In this document: in pieces, positions 1 to 8,256 of the stretch
Layout of the letters: each line of letters opens with the position of its first letter
Position numbering within the stretch: position 1 is the first letter of the stretch
NCBI RefSeq assembly: GCF_013306565.1
Contig: NZ_PZPO01000002.1
Location: 446,501 to 510,500 of the forward strand
Source: Hyphomicrobium sulfonivorans
Lineage (GTDB): Bacteria > Pseudomonadota > Alphaproteobacteria > Rhizobiales > Hyphomicrobiaceae
Length of the DNA stretch: 64,000 nt
Direction of reading: 5' to 3'
Notes under the pieces: model-generated
What the model was told of the DNA's origin: nothing
Seen by the model: the letters and a program-made list of their open reading frames with translations, nothing else
Database searches by the model: none
Position numbers and translations under genes: made by a program

Positions 1-377
1 CTCTCGAACTTGCCGAACGGATCGGGCACGCGCGTCAGCGGCCGTTCAAGCGCCGAGTGCAGCAACTCCTGATTGGGCACGTTGGTCGGCACTTTGCGCA
101 GACCGTCCATATCGTCCGAGAAACAGATCAGGCGCGTCGGGCGCTTGCCCTCCGTCAGCATCTCGAAGGCATGACGAACCATGCTGGTGCGCGCCACTTC
201 GCCGAACGTGCCGATGTGCGGCAACCCTGACGGGCCATACCCCGTCTCGAAAATGACCGTTTTCTCAGCGCCGCCATTGATCTTGTCGAGACGCGCGATC
301 AGCCGGCGGGCCTCTTCGAAGGGCCAGGCGCGCGCGTTTGCCAGAGCTGACGACAGGTCGGGTGAGGAAGCGGACAT
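1..377 (-). CDS. lysK: Class I lysyl-tRNA synthetase (5' part, runs off the left edge)
   Basis: The reverse strand encodes the first ~125 residues of a class I lysyl-tRNA synthetase, which charges tRNA-Lys in the cytoplasm. Translation starts [16 protein letters not shown] and contains the class I HIGH-type motif as [12 protein letters not shown], followed by [15 protein letters not shown], typical of the archaeal-type LysRS that many alphaproteobacteria use in place of class II LysS. The ATG lies at 375-377. The gene is divergent from the TerB-like gene, so the 145 bp between them should hold both promoters. The KMSKS region and anticodon-binding part are outside the window. Confidence 0.9.
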   Translation of the reverse strand, partial: MSASSPDLSSALANARAWPFEEARRLIARLDKINGGAEKTVIFETGYGPSGLPHIGTFGEVARTSMVRHAFEMLTEGKRPTRLICFSDDMDGLRKVPTNVPNQELLHSALERPLTRVPDPFGKFE

Positions 378-522
378 TGAGCGGCTATCTATCTTTGGTT
401 CGAGGGTTGGGGAGGTCGTGAATTTTTCGTGCCGGGAACCTATGTTCCACGCGGTGTCGGCGTCAATGTCCCTGAGGCAAAGGAGCCGCCCATTCTGTCT
501 GCAGCATACGGCGGAGGATCAT

Positions 523-963
523 TTGAATAGCAATGGCACAAGTTCTGGGGTTCTGACGCCGCAGGAAGCACTGATATACGCGATGTTTGCCGCTGCCGCA
601 TCGGACAGGACGGTTTCCCAGCCGGAACTATTGCGCATCAATTCCATGGTCGCGGAACTGCCGGCCTTTCGTTCTCTGGGTGGCGATTGGATGAGCCGGG
701 AAGCGCAGGATTGCGGCCGGTTGCTTTCCAAGCCTGACGGCATGGGCAAGGTCGTGCAAATGATCGTTGACGCGCTTTCGCCAGATCTTCGTGAAACAGC
801 TTATGCGTTGGCTGCAGAAGTCGCGTCTAGCGATCTGGCAATCAAGGACGGCGAAAGAGAGTTTTTGAAGCTATTGGAGGAGGCGCTGCAACTTGATCCA
901 CTGCTTAAAGCGGCTTTGGAAAAGGCCGCTGTGGTTCGCCATCGCAGCATTCCCGAAAATTAA
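523..963 (+). CDS. TerB-family (tellurite-resistance-like) small protein
   Basis: A 146-residue, mostly helical, acidic protein resembling the TerB family: hydrophobic and acidic helices such as ALIYAMFAAAASDRTVSQPE near the N-terminus and SSDLAIKDGEREFLKLLEE near the C-terminus, a pattern of acidic metal-binding loops known for TerB. I chose a TTG start at 523 because a GGAGG box sits five bases upstream (513-517). The frame stays open upstream to 181, with ATGs at 442 and 466, but those have poorer ribosome sites and the extra residues look random. No other ter gene is nearby, so tellurite resistance should not be assumed. Confidence 0.7.
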   Translation: MNSNGTSSGVLTPQEALIYAMFAAAASDRTVSQPELLRINSMVAELPAFRSLGGDWMSREAQDCGRLLSKPDGMGKVVQMIVDALSPDLRETAYALAAEVASSDLAIKDGEREFLKLLEEALQLDPLLKAALEKAAVVRHRSIPEN

Positions 964-1163
964 ATAATGGCGTGATCGGATATAATTAATTGGCGTTTCA
1001 TAAGGCAATTTGGCGCTAAAAATAACAGCTGTGCTTTTTTGTTGCAGCGCAAATAAGGTTTTTGCACGTATATCGGCGGAGTTTGTAACCTATTTTTATC
1101 GCGCATTGGGTTCGAATTGCTTTGGCGCGGCTGCGCGTCATACCAACTGCGGGGGCTTGGGCG

Positions 1164-3323
1164 ATGGCCATGGGCCGATATGCTGCTGATATCCAACTTG
1201 CGCCCCACGCGCCGGTGGCATTGTTTGATGAAGCCGGAAGAATTCAAGGCTGGTCGCCAGCCTTCGCCGACCATTGCATCAGCATCCTCCAAGACCTGAA
1301 CGACTGCAGAGCCGGCGATGTTTGGCCAGAGCTCGCCGATCGATGGGATGAGATCTGGGCCAACAGCAACCTCGATCGGCACGTCGCAGTTCTGGAGGTG
1401 GCGCCAAGAGCCGCTTCGGGATCAGGCGGCATGGCCGACGCCGTAAAGCTGGAAATCAGCCAGTTCATCGGTCCGGTCGGTCGGCTGGCGAAAGTGGAAG
1501 TGTGTAACTCTGCTGCTTCGCGGCTGCACGTGCTTCAGCAAGAAATGTTGCAGGCGATGGCCAACGGTACCCAACTTGCGCCGGTGCTGGAAACGATGTG
1601 CCGCAAGGTTGAGGCGCTCGCACCGGGAATCATCTGCAGCATTCTGGCAGTCGATGGTGGCAGTCAGCTCCGTCATCTGGCCAGCCCGGGACTTCCCTTC
1701 CACTATTCGAAAGCGGTCGACGGCGCGCTCATCGGTCCTAAAATGGGTTCCTGCGGCACCGCTGCGTTTCTTGGCGAACCCGTTGAGGTTGCCGACATTG
1801 CCAGCGATCCACTCTGGGATTCGTTCCGTCATCTGGCTTTGCCGCTAGGCTTGCGTGCGTGCTGGTCAAGTCCGATCAAGAACAGAGCAGGCCGGGTGAT
1901 TGGCGTTTTTGCGCTGTACAGCGTCGAAGCACGTTCGCCAACACCGCTTGAGCGGCAGATCATTGCTTGCTGCCAGCAACTGGCACTGATTGCGCTGGAG
2001 CAGGACGAGACCCGCACCCGCGCGTATGAGCATGCATTCACCGACGCACTGACCAAGCTGCCTAACCTGGCGCGCTTTCAGCAGCGATTGGCTGAGACAA
2101 TCTCAATCGTAGGCAACAGCGGCCAGTCGGTGGCGTTGCTTTATGTCGGCCTCGATCGCTTCCGGTCGATGAATGAGCAACTCGGATACGGCGGCGGCGA
2201 CGAACTGCTCCGGCGCGTTGCCGAGCGCTTGCGTGAGCTTATACGCGATCAGGATGCTGTCGCGCGCGTTGGCGGCGATGAGTTTGCGGTCATTTTTGTC
2301 GGAGACATCAAACCGCTCGACGTTGCCCGGCGTGCCCGTGAGATCATAGATGCCGTAAGTGCACCGCTGCTGATAGACGGGCGCCGCATTCAACTGAAGG
2401 CCAGCGTCGGCATCGCAATCGGGCAGGATGCCATCAGCGCCGATGAAATGATCCGCGATGCTGCCAACGCTATGCAGCGCGTGAAGGCGACGGGCAGCGG
2501 CACGTACTTCTTCCACGAGAAGGAAATGAACGCGCAGATGCATGAGCGTCATCGCGCCGAAACGGATTTGCGTCTGGCGATTGAGAACGAGCAGCTCGAA
2601 GTCCATTACCAGCCGGTATTCTGCCTGGAGCGCGGCCATATCATCGGCGCCGAGGCACTGGTGCGCTGGAACCATCCGACGCGCGGGATGGTGTCGCCGG
2701 CCGAGTTTATTCCTCTGGCCGAGCAGAGCGGTCTGATTGACGATCTCGGGGACTGGGTTCTGCGCCGCGCGTGCAATCATGCGAAGTCGTGGCGGGAAGA
2801 TCTGCGGGTCGCGGTCAACCTGTCGCCGGCTCAGTTCGAAAATCCTGCGCTCGCGCTAACGGTTGCTTCGATACTTGAACAGACCGGGCTCGAACCGTCG
2901 CGCCTGGAACTGGAAGTAACGGAGTCGGTGCTCCTGCGCGACAACGCGGTCAACATCGCGGTTCTGGATGAGTTGAGCGACCTGGGAGTTTCCATTGCCC
3001 TTGATGATTTTGGAACGGGCTACTCCTCGCTCAGCTATCTGCATCGCTTTTCATTCGATCGCATCAAGATAGATCATTCGTTCGTGCGGGATATCACCCG
3101 CAATGGTGGCTCGCTCAAGATTGTGCGGGCCATCATCATGTTGGCGCATAGCCTTGGTTTGCATGTTACCGCCGAGGGTGTCGAAACCGACGAGCAGTTT
3201 GCGATCATGCGCGGTGAAGGTGCCCAGCATATCCAGGGGTTCTACATCGGCGCTCCGATGCCGGTCTCAGACTTTTTAGCAAGAGTTCAAAATCCCGAAA
3301 CGCCCTTCATCTCCGCTGCCTGA
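1164..3323 (+). CDS. GAF-GGDEF-EAL bifunctional cyclic-di-GMP enzyme
   Basis: A ~719-residue soluble protein. After a short PAS-like N-terminal region it has a GAF domain (about residues 138-280, with GSCGTAAFLGEPVEVADI), a GGDEF domain with an intact GGDEF motif at about 370-374, and an EAL domain with EALVRW at about 497, DDFGTGYSS at about 614 and EGVET at about 671. Both catalytic signatures look intact, so it could make and break cyclic-di-GMP in response to a GAF-bound ligand. No membrane segment is visible. The start at ATG 1164 follows a GGGGGC stretch; the frame is open to a TTG at 1122. It appears to be a single-gene unit. Confidence 0.93.
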   Translation: MAMGRYAADIQLAPHAPVALFDEAGRIQGWSPAFADHCISILQDLNDCRAGDVWPELADRWDEIWANSNLDRHVAVLEVAPRAASGSGGMADAVKLEISQFIGPVGRLAKVEVCNSAASRLHVLQQEMLQAMANGTQLAPVLETMCRKVEALAPGIICSILAVDGGSQLRHLASPGLPFHYSKAVDGALIGPKMGSCGTAAFLGEPVEVADIASDPLWDSFRHLALPLGLRACWSSPIKNRAGRVIGVFALYSVEARSPTPLERQIIACCQQLALIALEQDETRTRAYEHAFTDALTKLPNLARFQQRLAETISIVGNSGQSVALLYVGLDRFRSMNEQLGYGGGDELLRRVAERLRELIRDQDAVARVGGDEFAVIFVGDIKPLDVARRAREIIDAVSAPLLIDGRRIQLKASVGIAIGQDAISADEMIRDAANAMQRVKATGSGTYFFHEKEMNAQMHERHRAETDLRLAIENEQLEVHYQPVFCLERGHIIGAEALVRWNHPTRGMVSPAEFIPLAEQSGLIDDLGDWVLRRACNHAKSWREDLRVAVNLSPAQFENPALALTVASILEQTGLEPSRLELEVTESVLLRDNAVNIAVLDELSDLGVSIALDDFGTGYSSLSYLHRFSFDRIKIDHSFVRDITRNGGSLKIVRAIIMLAHSLGLHVTAEGVETDEQFAIMRGEGAQHIQGFYIGAPMPVSDFLARVQNPETPFISAA

Positions 3324-3396
3324 ACGGTTAAAATGCTCCGTTCCGACGTGCGCGCCGGGGCGGGAAACGTGTGGGCTGATAGCCCGGGAGAACACC

Positions 3397-3921
3397 ATGA
3401 AACTGCAAATTGCCGCTGCCCTTCTTTCCATCGCAATGCTGCCGTTTGCAGGTGGCGCGCAGGCGCATCACCTGTCTTCCAAGGAAGATGTGGAAGTTAA
3501 GGTCGACAAGAACAAAAGCGCAGAAGAGCTCAAGGCGCTCTGGGACCAGTTCGGCGGCTGGTGCGCGATTGCCGATTGGCATCCGGCGGTAAAGACATGT
3601 GAAGAGATCAAAGAAGGCGATGACGTTTTCCGCAAGCTCACTTTGCAGGATGGCGGCGTCATCAAGGAAAAGCTCATCGAGAAGGGTGACAGCACCTATA
3701 CGTATGCCATCACCGAGAGCCCGCTGCCGGTGAAGAACTATCAGGCGCAGTTCTCGATCGTGCCCGACAACGACGACGCCGATGAGGTCAAGATCCTCTG
3801 GACAGCCAAGTACGACGCCGCCGACGGCAAGAAAGACGGTGACGCCACCGATACTATCGACGGCATCTTCAAGGATGGTCTGAAGAGCATCAAAGAAAAG
3901 CTCGGCAAGAAGGCTGACTGA
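3397..3921 (+). CDS. Exported SRPBCC-family (polyketide-cyclase-like) protein
   Basis: A 174-residue protein with a clear signal peptide (MKLQIAAALLSIAMLPFAGGAQA) followed by an SRPBCC-type START-like domain: ELKALWDQFGGWCAIADWHPAVKTCE is the usual first helix and strand, and the C-terminal helix contains DTIDGIFKDGLKSIKEKL. The family binds hydrophobic ligands in a deep cavity; the ligand here is unknown. It is probably periplasmic. The ATG is preceded by GGGAGA. A rho-independent terminator lies 78 bases after the stop, so the gene is probably monocistronic. Confidence 0.8.
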   Translation: MKLQIAAALLSIAMLPFAGGAQAHHLSSKEDVEVKVDKNKSAEELKALWDQFGGWCAIADWHPAVKTCEEIKEGDDVFRKLTLQDGGVIKEKLIEKGDSTYTYAITESPLPVKNYQAQFSIVPDNDDADEVKILWTAKYDAADGKKDGDATDTIDGIFKDGLKSIKEKLGKKAD

Positions 3922-3998
3922 CCTGTTGGCATTGCCGTGCGTTCGCCGTGTTTAGCGGTCCGCATCATTGGCAATCTGCAGTAATGGCCGTTTTGAAG

Positions 3999-4033
3999 CG
4001 CCTCCGGCAGTGTTGCCGGGGGCGTTTTCGTTT
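3999..4033 (+). terminator. Rho-independent terminator after the SRPBCC gene
   Basis: Stem CGCCTCCGGCA / TGCCGGGGGCG with a short loop, followed by TTTTCGTTT. It lies between the SRPBCC gene and the convergent hydrolase gene. Confidence 0.8.
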
Positions 4034-4086
4034 CGAAGGTGGAGCAGGCTTCCGACCCCAGTGCGGTGGCGGCATTGCACCACGTG

Positions 4087-4758
4087 TCAGCCGGGCATGG
4101 CGAAAGCTGCAACAGCATCCGCGGCGAGCGCCAGATTGCCGGCGCGCGTAAACCCGCTGTCCCGGCGCGGGGCGAAGTCATGATCGCCGTCAGGTATCCA
4201 AACCATTTCGATTGCAGGTGACAGATCATAAGCCGCATGCCCATCGGTGCCCTGCACCTCGGCGCGGGTGCCGAAAGGATCGCGCTCCCCCTGCACAATC
4301 AACGTCGGGCAAGAGATGTCGCGCAAATGGGCTGTGCGCAGATTTTCCGGCTTTGCGGGCGGATGAAACGGATAGCCAAGGCAAACCAGCCCGAATATGC
4401 GCTGTGCTGCATACAGTTCCTGGGCAACCATGCTGGCAACGCGGCCACCCATTGATTTGCCGCCAATGATGAGACGCTGCTTGCCGCTTTTCAGTGCAGG
4501 CGTCTGTTCATGAAGCGCTTCGACAGCAAGCAGGTATTCAGTTGTCAATCTATCGGCACGGGGTGGCGGTTTGCGTTTGCCGCCATCGCGGCGCGCTGCC
4601 ATATATTCGAACTCGAATCGCGATACCTGCAGACCGCGTTCGCAAAGCAGATCGCTCATGGCGTCCAGGTAGAGGCTTGTCATTGGCGCGCCAGCACCAT
4701 GCGCTAGCAATATATGCGCGAGAGCTTTGTCAGAACCTGCGGTCAAAAAGTTGATCAA
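4087..4758 (-). CDS. Alpha/beta hydrolase of the KANL3/Tex30 type
   Basis: A 223-residue alpha/beta hydrolase. Visible features are LLAHGAGAPM (oxyanion region), the nucleophile elbow GGKSMGGR with Ser at about 102, the acid in QGERDPFG (Asp about 160) and the histidine in DGDHDF (His about 193). This arrangement matches the small dienelactone-hydrolase-like KANL3/Tex30 family; the substrate is unknown. The start is a TTG at 4756-4758 with a modest purine-rich region upstream. The protein is cytoplasmic, with no signal peptide. It is divergent from mepA. Confidence 0.8.
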   Translation of the reverse strand: MINFLTAGSDKALAHILLAHGAGAPMTSLYLDAMSDLLCERGLQVSRFEFEYMAARRDGGKRKPPPRADRLTTEYLLAVEALHEQTPALKSGKQRLIIGGKSMGGRVASMVAQELYAAQRIFGLVCLGYPFHPPAKPENLRTAHLRDISCPTLIVQGERDPFGTRAEVQGTDGHAAYDLSPAIEMVWIPDGDHDFAPRRDSGFTRAGNLALAADAVAAFAMPG

Positions 4759-4878
4759 ATTCGCTCGCCAATTGTTTTCCTGGGTTAACGAAGGCTTCCG
4801 GTCAGCGGTCGCTTTTTAACGATATGGAACTATTATGGCCTGAACCTTGCTAGGCCTGAACCTGTTAAAGGGGGAGCT

Positions 4879-5967
4879 ATGCAACGCACCCGTGCCCTTT
4901 GCCTTATCGGATCGCTGTGTCTGATCCCTTATTCCGCCGCGGCGGAACCGCAAGCTGCCAAACCCGCAGCTGCGGCTAAGCTTGCGCCGGCCAAGGCAGC
5001 CATCAAGGCGCCCGTGCCAGTGGAGGCGCAGCGTGCGGCGGTTGCCGTGCCCGTGCCGGAAAAGAAAAACCCTCCGCCGCTGGCCAAGGAACTGTTCGGC
5101 AAGGCAAAAGTTGCCGCCGACCTCAGTCCGCGCGCCATTGGCTCGTATGCGAAGGGCTGTCTTTCCGGAGGTGTGCACCTGGCCGACACCGGCCCCAACT
5201 GGCAGGCAATGCGGCTGTCGCGCAACCGTGCCTGGGGGCACCCCAAGCTGGTCAAGCTGTTGCAGCGTTTCGCCAGTGAAGTGAAACAGGACGGCTGGAA
5301 CGGACTGCTTGTCGGCGACATCTCGCAACCGCGCGGTGGCCCGATGCTGACCGGCCACGCGAGCCATCAGATCGGTCTTGATGCAGACATCTGGCTTACG
5401 CCGATGCCCAACCGCGTGCTGACCCGCAAAGAGCGCGAAGAAATTTCAGCGACGTCGATGCTGGATAACACCAAGCTGGCGGTAAATCCCAAGGTGTTCA
5501 CCGCTTCCCATGCATCTGTGATCAAGCGAGCTGCGTCGTATCCATCGGTTGAGCGCGTGTTCGTGCATCCCGCAATCAAAAAGTCGCTGTGTGAGACAAC
5601 CAAGGACGATCCCGATCGTGCGGCATGGCTGGGCAAGGTGCGGCCGATCTGGGGCCATCACTATCACTTCCACATCCGCATCGGCTGTCCGAATGGTGGC
5701 TGTGAACCGCAGGTGCCGGTGAAGGGTGATGATGGATGCGGCGCTGAAGTGACCGGCTGGCTCAAGAAGATCGAGGCTTCGCTGAAGCCGCCGCCGCCGC
5801 CAAAGCCGGGCGCTCCGAAATGGGTCCCGCCCAGCGAGCGTCGCCGCATCACTCTCGATCAGCTGCCGCAGGAATGCCGTGTGGTGATTGAAAGCCCGGG
5901 CGCTCCGGTTGTCACCGAGGCGATGGCCGGCACTACAACCGGCGCAACCCCGCCAAAAAAGAAATAG
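4879..5967 (+). CDS. mepA: Penicillin-insensitive murein endopeptidase
   Basis: A 362-residue periplasmic LAS-family metallopeptidase that cleaves D-alanyl-meso-diaminopimelyl cross-links in peptidoglycan. It has a signal peptide (to about residue 22), an Ala/Pro/Lys-rich linker (about 23-65), then the MepA domain. The zinc site is visible as GHASHQIGLDADIW (His about 160, Asp about 168-170) and HHYHFHIRIGC (about 260-265). Conserved cysteines (CLSGG, GCPNGGC) fit the family. A Pro-rich tail follows residue 300. The ribosome site GGGGAG is very close to the ATG. A strong bidirectional terminator follows. Confidence 0.95.
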   Translation: MQRTRALCLIGSLCLIPYSAAAEPQAAKPAAAAKLAPAKAAIKAPVPVEAQRAAVAVPVPEKKNPPPLAKELFGKAKVAADLSPRAIGSYAKGCLSGGVHLADTGPNWQAMRLSRNRAWGHPKLVKLLQRFASEVKQDGWNGLLVGDISQPRGGPMLTGHASHQIGLDADIWLTPMPNRVLTRKEREEISATSMLDNTKLAVNPKVFTASHASVIKRAASYPSVERVFVHPAIKKSLCETTKDDPDRAAWLGKVRPIWGHHYHFHIRIGCPNGGCEPQVPVKGDDGCGAEVTGWLKKIEASLKPPPPPKPGAPKWVPPSERRRITLDQLPQECRVVIESPGAPVVTEAMAGTTTGATPPKKK

Positions 5968-6002
5968 CGGCACGGTTGGCGGTCTCATCCCCACGTCTGA
6001 CG

Positions 6003-6039
6003 AAAAAAAGCCAGGGCTTCCACCCTGGCTTTTGTTTTT
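6003..6039 (+). terminator. Bidirectional rho-independent terminator between mepA and msrA
   Basis: AAAAGCCAGGG, a six-base loop, then CCCTGGCTTTT, with T-rich sequence on one side and A-rich on the other. It can serve mepA (+) and the convergent msrA (-). Confidence 0.9.
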
Positions 6040-6121
6040 GTCGGACTGGACGTTTCGGACGGCCGTGATAGCGGGCCGTTCCATCGCGGCGCGCAAAGCG
6101 GGCAGCCATCACTCCGAGCGT

Positions 6122-6784
6122 TTATCCTTCGAGGCTGACGCCGGTTGGCATTGGGCAGCTCACGCCCGTTCCGCCCAGACCGCAGTAGCCCTGCGGCACT
6201 TTCGAGAGGTACTGCTGATGGTAGTCCTCGGCGAAAAAAAACTCCGGCGCGGGCAGAATTTCGGTTGTGATCTGTCCCAGCCGGTGCTGCGTCAGCGCCT
6301 GCTGATAGGCTGCCTTTGAGGCTTCCGCGGCCTGCCGTTGCGCCTCGGTGAACCAGTAAATTCCCGAGCGGTACTGCGTGCCGATATCGTTGCCCTGCTG
6401 CATGCCCTGCGTGGGATTGTGGTTTTCCCAGAACGTCTTCAGCAGCATTTCGTAGCTGATGAGCTTGGGGTCGTAGACGACCAGTACAACCTCGTTGTGG
6501 CCGGTCTGGCCGGAGCAGACTTCAGGATAGGTCGGGTTGGGCGTGTAGCCGCCAGCGTAGCCAACGGCGGTGATCCATATGCCGGTGCCGAGCGACCAGA
6601 ACTTGCGTTCGGCGCCCCAGAAGCAGCCGATGCCAAACATCGCCATCTCAAGCCCGGCCGGATACGGCCCTTTGAGCGGGCGTGAGAAAATGTCGTGCGC
6701 ATCGGCGGTCGGGATCGGTGCCGCGCGGCCCTTCAAAGCGGTTTCCGGCGTCGGCATCATTGGTTTTGGCTTGCGAAAAAGCAT
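6122..6784 (-). CDS. msrA: Peptide methionine sulfoxide reductase A
   Basis: A 220-residue MsrA, which reduces the S-epimer of methionine sulfoxide in proteins with thioredoxin as electron donor. The catalytic motif GIGCFWGAE places Cys at about residue 54. Family hallmarks [23 protein letters not shown] and AEDYHQQYL are all present, with a C-terminal cysteine region ([13 protein letters not shown]) for recycling. I chose the ATG at 6784, seven bases after GGAG, over a longer frame reaching 6841. Cytoplasmic; divergent from the next membrane-protein gene. Confidence 0.95.
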   Translation of the reverse strand: MLFRKPKPMMPTPETALKGRAAPIPTADAHDIFSRPLKGPYPAGLEMAMFGIGCFWGAERKFWSLGTGIWITAVGYAGGYTPNPTYPEVCSGQTGHNEVVLVVYDPKLISYEMLLKTFWENHNPTQGMQQGNDIGTQYRSGIYWFTEAQRQAAEASKAAYQQALTQHRLGQITTEILPAPEFFFAEDYHQQYLSKVPQGYCGLGGTGVSCPMPTGVSLEG

Positions 6785-6942
6785 GTCTCCAATCCGGATC
6801 TGGTGTGGCTGTGGCACTGATATAGTATCGCGCCTGACCAATCGTCAGTGGTGGGCGAGGTCATGTTGTCGTGAAAATTGTTGCGTAAGCGCTGCTACGG
6901 TTTGTTTGAAGCGTCGGTGGGACGAGTTTCGAGGGGATGACA

Positions 6943-7782
6943 ATGGCAGATGTTGCGGTCGTCGATGGGGCGGCGCCCTCAGTGCCCGTTGGCAACGGGC
7001 AGGCGCATGAACGCACCGTTTATGAGGCGACGCGCGGGCGCAAGCTGGCGTTCTGCCTGGTGTTCATTCTGCTGCTGCCGTTTTACCTCAGCCTGGCGCC
7101 GATGCTGTTCTGGCGCCTCTCGCAGGGCGTATGGACGGGAACGTTCGGGCTTCTGGTGCTGGCGGCCGGCTTCAGCGCCATCATGTTTCTGCTGCTGATC
7201 GAGGTGATGCACTCGCTGCGCACGCGCATCGAACTGGGGCCGAAGTCGGTGAAGATGACGCTCCCCGCCGGTCGTGGTCCGACGCCGATCGTGCAGTATC
7301 GCAGCTTCGACATACCCTACGACGATATCGAGGCGGTTGAAACGCGGCGCGAGATTTATGGCGGCTCGGTTGCGCCGGTGTTGCTGCAGGGCGCGCGCAT
7401 CATTCTGAAGGATCAGTCGGCGCTGCGTCTCGGCTATATCAACGAAGCCAACACAGATCCCTGCTTCCCCTATCCTGTGATCGCGGAACAGATCGCGCAT
7501 CGCGCTGGGCTGGAGGTGCGCAATCGCGGCAACGTGCGCCGTTCAGTGCAGAAGAAGTTTCTGGGACTCAATCGCGACTTCATCAGTGAAAGCGAAGGCG
7601 AGGTGCCGGAAACGGAAATCGCCGCGCTCAATGCAACGCATCGGCGTTGGGTGATGCGCACCATCGCATTGCTGCTGGGGATGGTTGTTGTCGGCATTGT
7701 GCTGGACATTGTCTTCCCGCCCAGCAGCGGACTGCCGCCCGCATTGACCAGCGTAACGAAGGCCATCATGGGCGGTGGCTGA
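6943..7782 (+). CDS. Conserved membrane protein of unknown function
   Basis: About 279 residues. Two hydrophobic segments near the N-terminus (about residues 33-55 and 70-92) are followed by a ~140-residue soluble region that looks like a PH-like strand-rich domain (RSFDIPYDDIEAVETRREIYGG, then IILKDQSALRLGYINEA). A third segment near the C-terminus (about 237-258) precedes a short tail. I do not recognise a named family. GAGGGGA lies five bases before the ATG at 6943; an ATG six bases earlier is also in frame. The gene stands alone. Confidence 0.75.
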   Translation: MADVAVVDGAAPSVPVGNGQAHERTVYEATRGRKLAFCLVFILLLPFYLSLAPMLFWRLSQGVWTGTFGLLVLAAGFSAIMFLLLIEVMHSLRTRIELGPKSVKMTLPAGRGPTPIVQYRSFDIPYDDIEAVETRREIYGGSVAPVLLQGARIILKDQSALRLGYINEANTDPCFPYPVIAEQIAHRAGLEVRNRGNVRRSVQKKFLGLNRDFISESEGEVPETEIAALNATHRRWVMRTIALLLGMVVVGIVLDIVFPPSSGLPPALTSVTKAIMGGG

Positions 7783-7859
7783 GCCAGATCGTTTTGTCCT
7801 TGGCGCAGGAGAAAGTCGCGCCCGGATGCATGGCTAGAATGTGTCCGCTACAGCGATGA

Positions 7860-8174
7860 TCAGTTGATGTGAATGCGCAGCGCTTCGCGGCGGCGGCCGA
7901 AGTAGCCGCAGAGCACTGCAAGGCTCGCAAACAGCAGCGACATCGGGAAGTTGAGGATGCTGGTCAGCACCGGGTCCCACACCCATGGCCGCGTCATGGC
8001 CGTGATATTGGTTTGCGTCGCAGCCAGCGAGGCGGGCGCCAGTTCCGACCAGTAGCTCAGCACGCTGTGCGAGATAAACGGCGCATTGCCGTTAAGCGCC
8101 GGGGTCACGTCCGCTACGAACGCAACCACGGCGATAAGCGCAAACAGACTGGAAAGAAAGCGCAGGCTTGCCAC
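7860..8174 (-). CDS. Small two-helix membrane protein, conserved hypothetical
   Basis: A 104-residue protein with an N-terminal hydrophobic segment (LRFLSSLFALIAVVAFVADV) and a C-terminal one (ILNFPMSLLFASLAVLCGYFG) followed by an Arg-rich end (RRREALRIH). The middle contains a Trp-rich motif (RPWVWDPVLTSIL). Small proteins of this type recur in alphaproteobacteria without a known function. The GTG start at 8174 is supported by a strong GGAGG seven bases upstream. It lies downstream of mutA on the same strand, 82 bp away, and may be cotranscribed. Confidence 0.65.
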   Translation of the reverse strand: MASLRFLSSLFALIAVVAFVADVTPALNGNAPFISHSVLSYWSELAPASLAATQTNITAMTRPWVWDPVLTSILNFPMSLLFASLAVLCGYFGRRREALRIHIN

Positions 8175-8256
8175 GTATTTCCTCCGTGAGATGCGTATTC
8201 AGGGCGTGCGTCGAACGTATATCAGCTTCGCCCTGACTTCACCCGATAGTCCCACT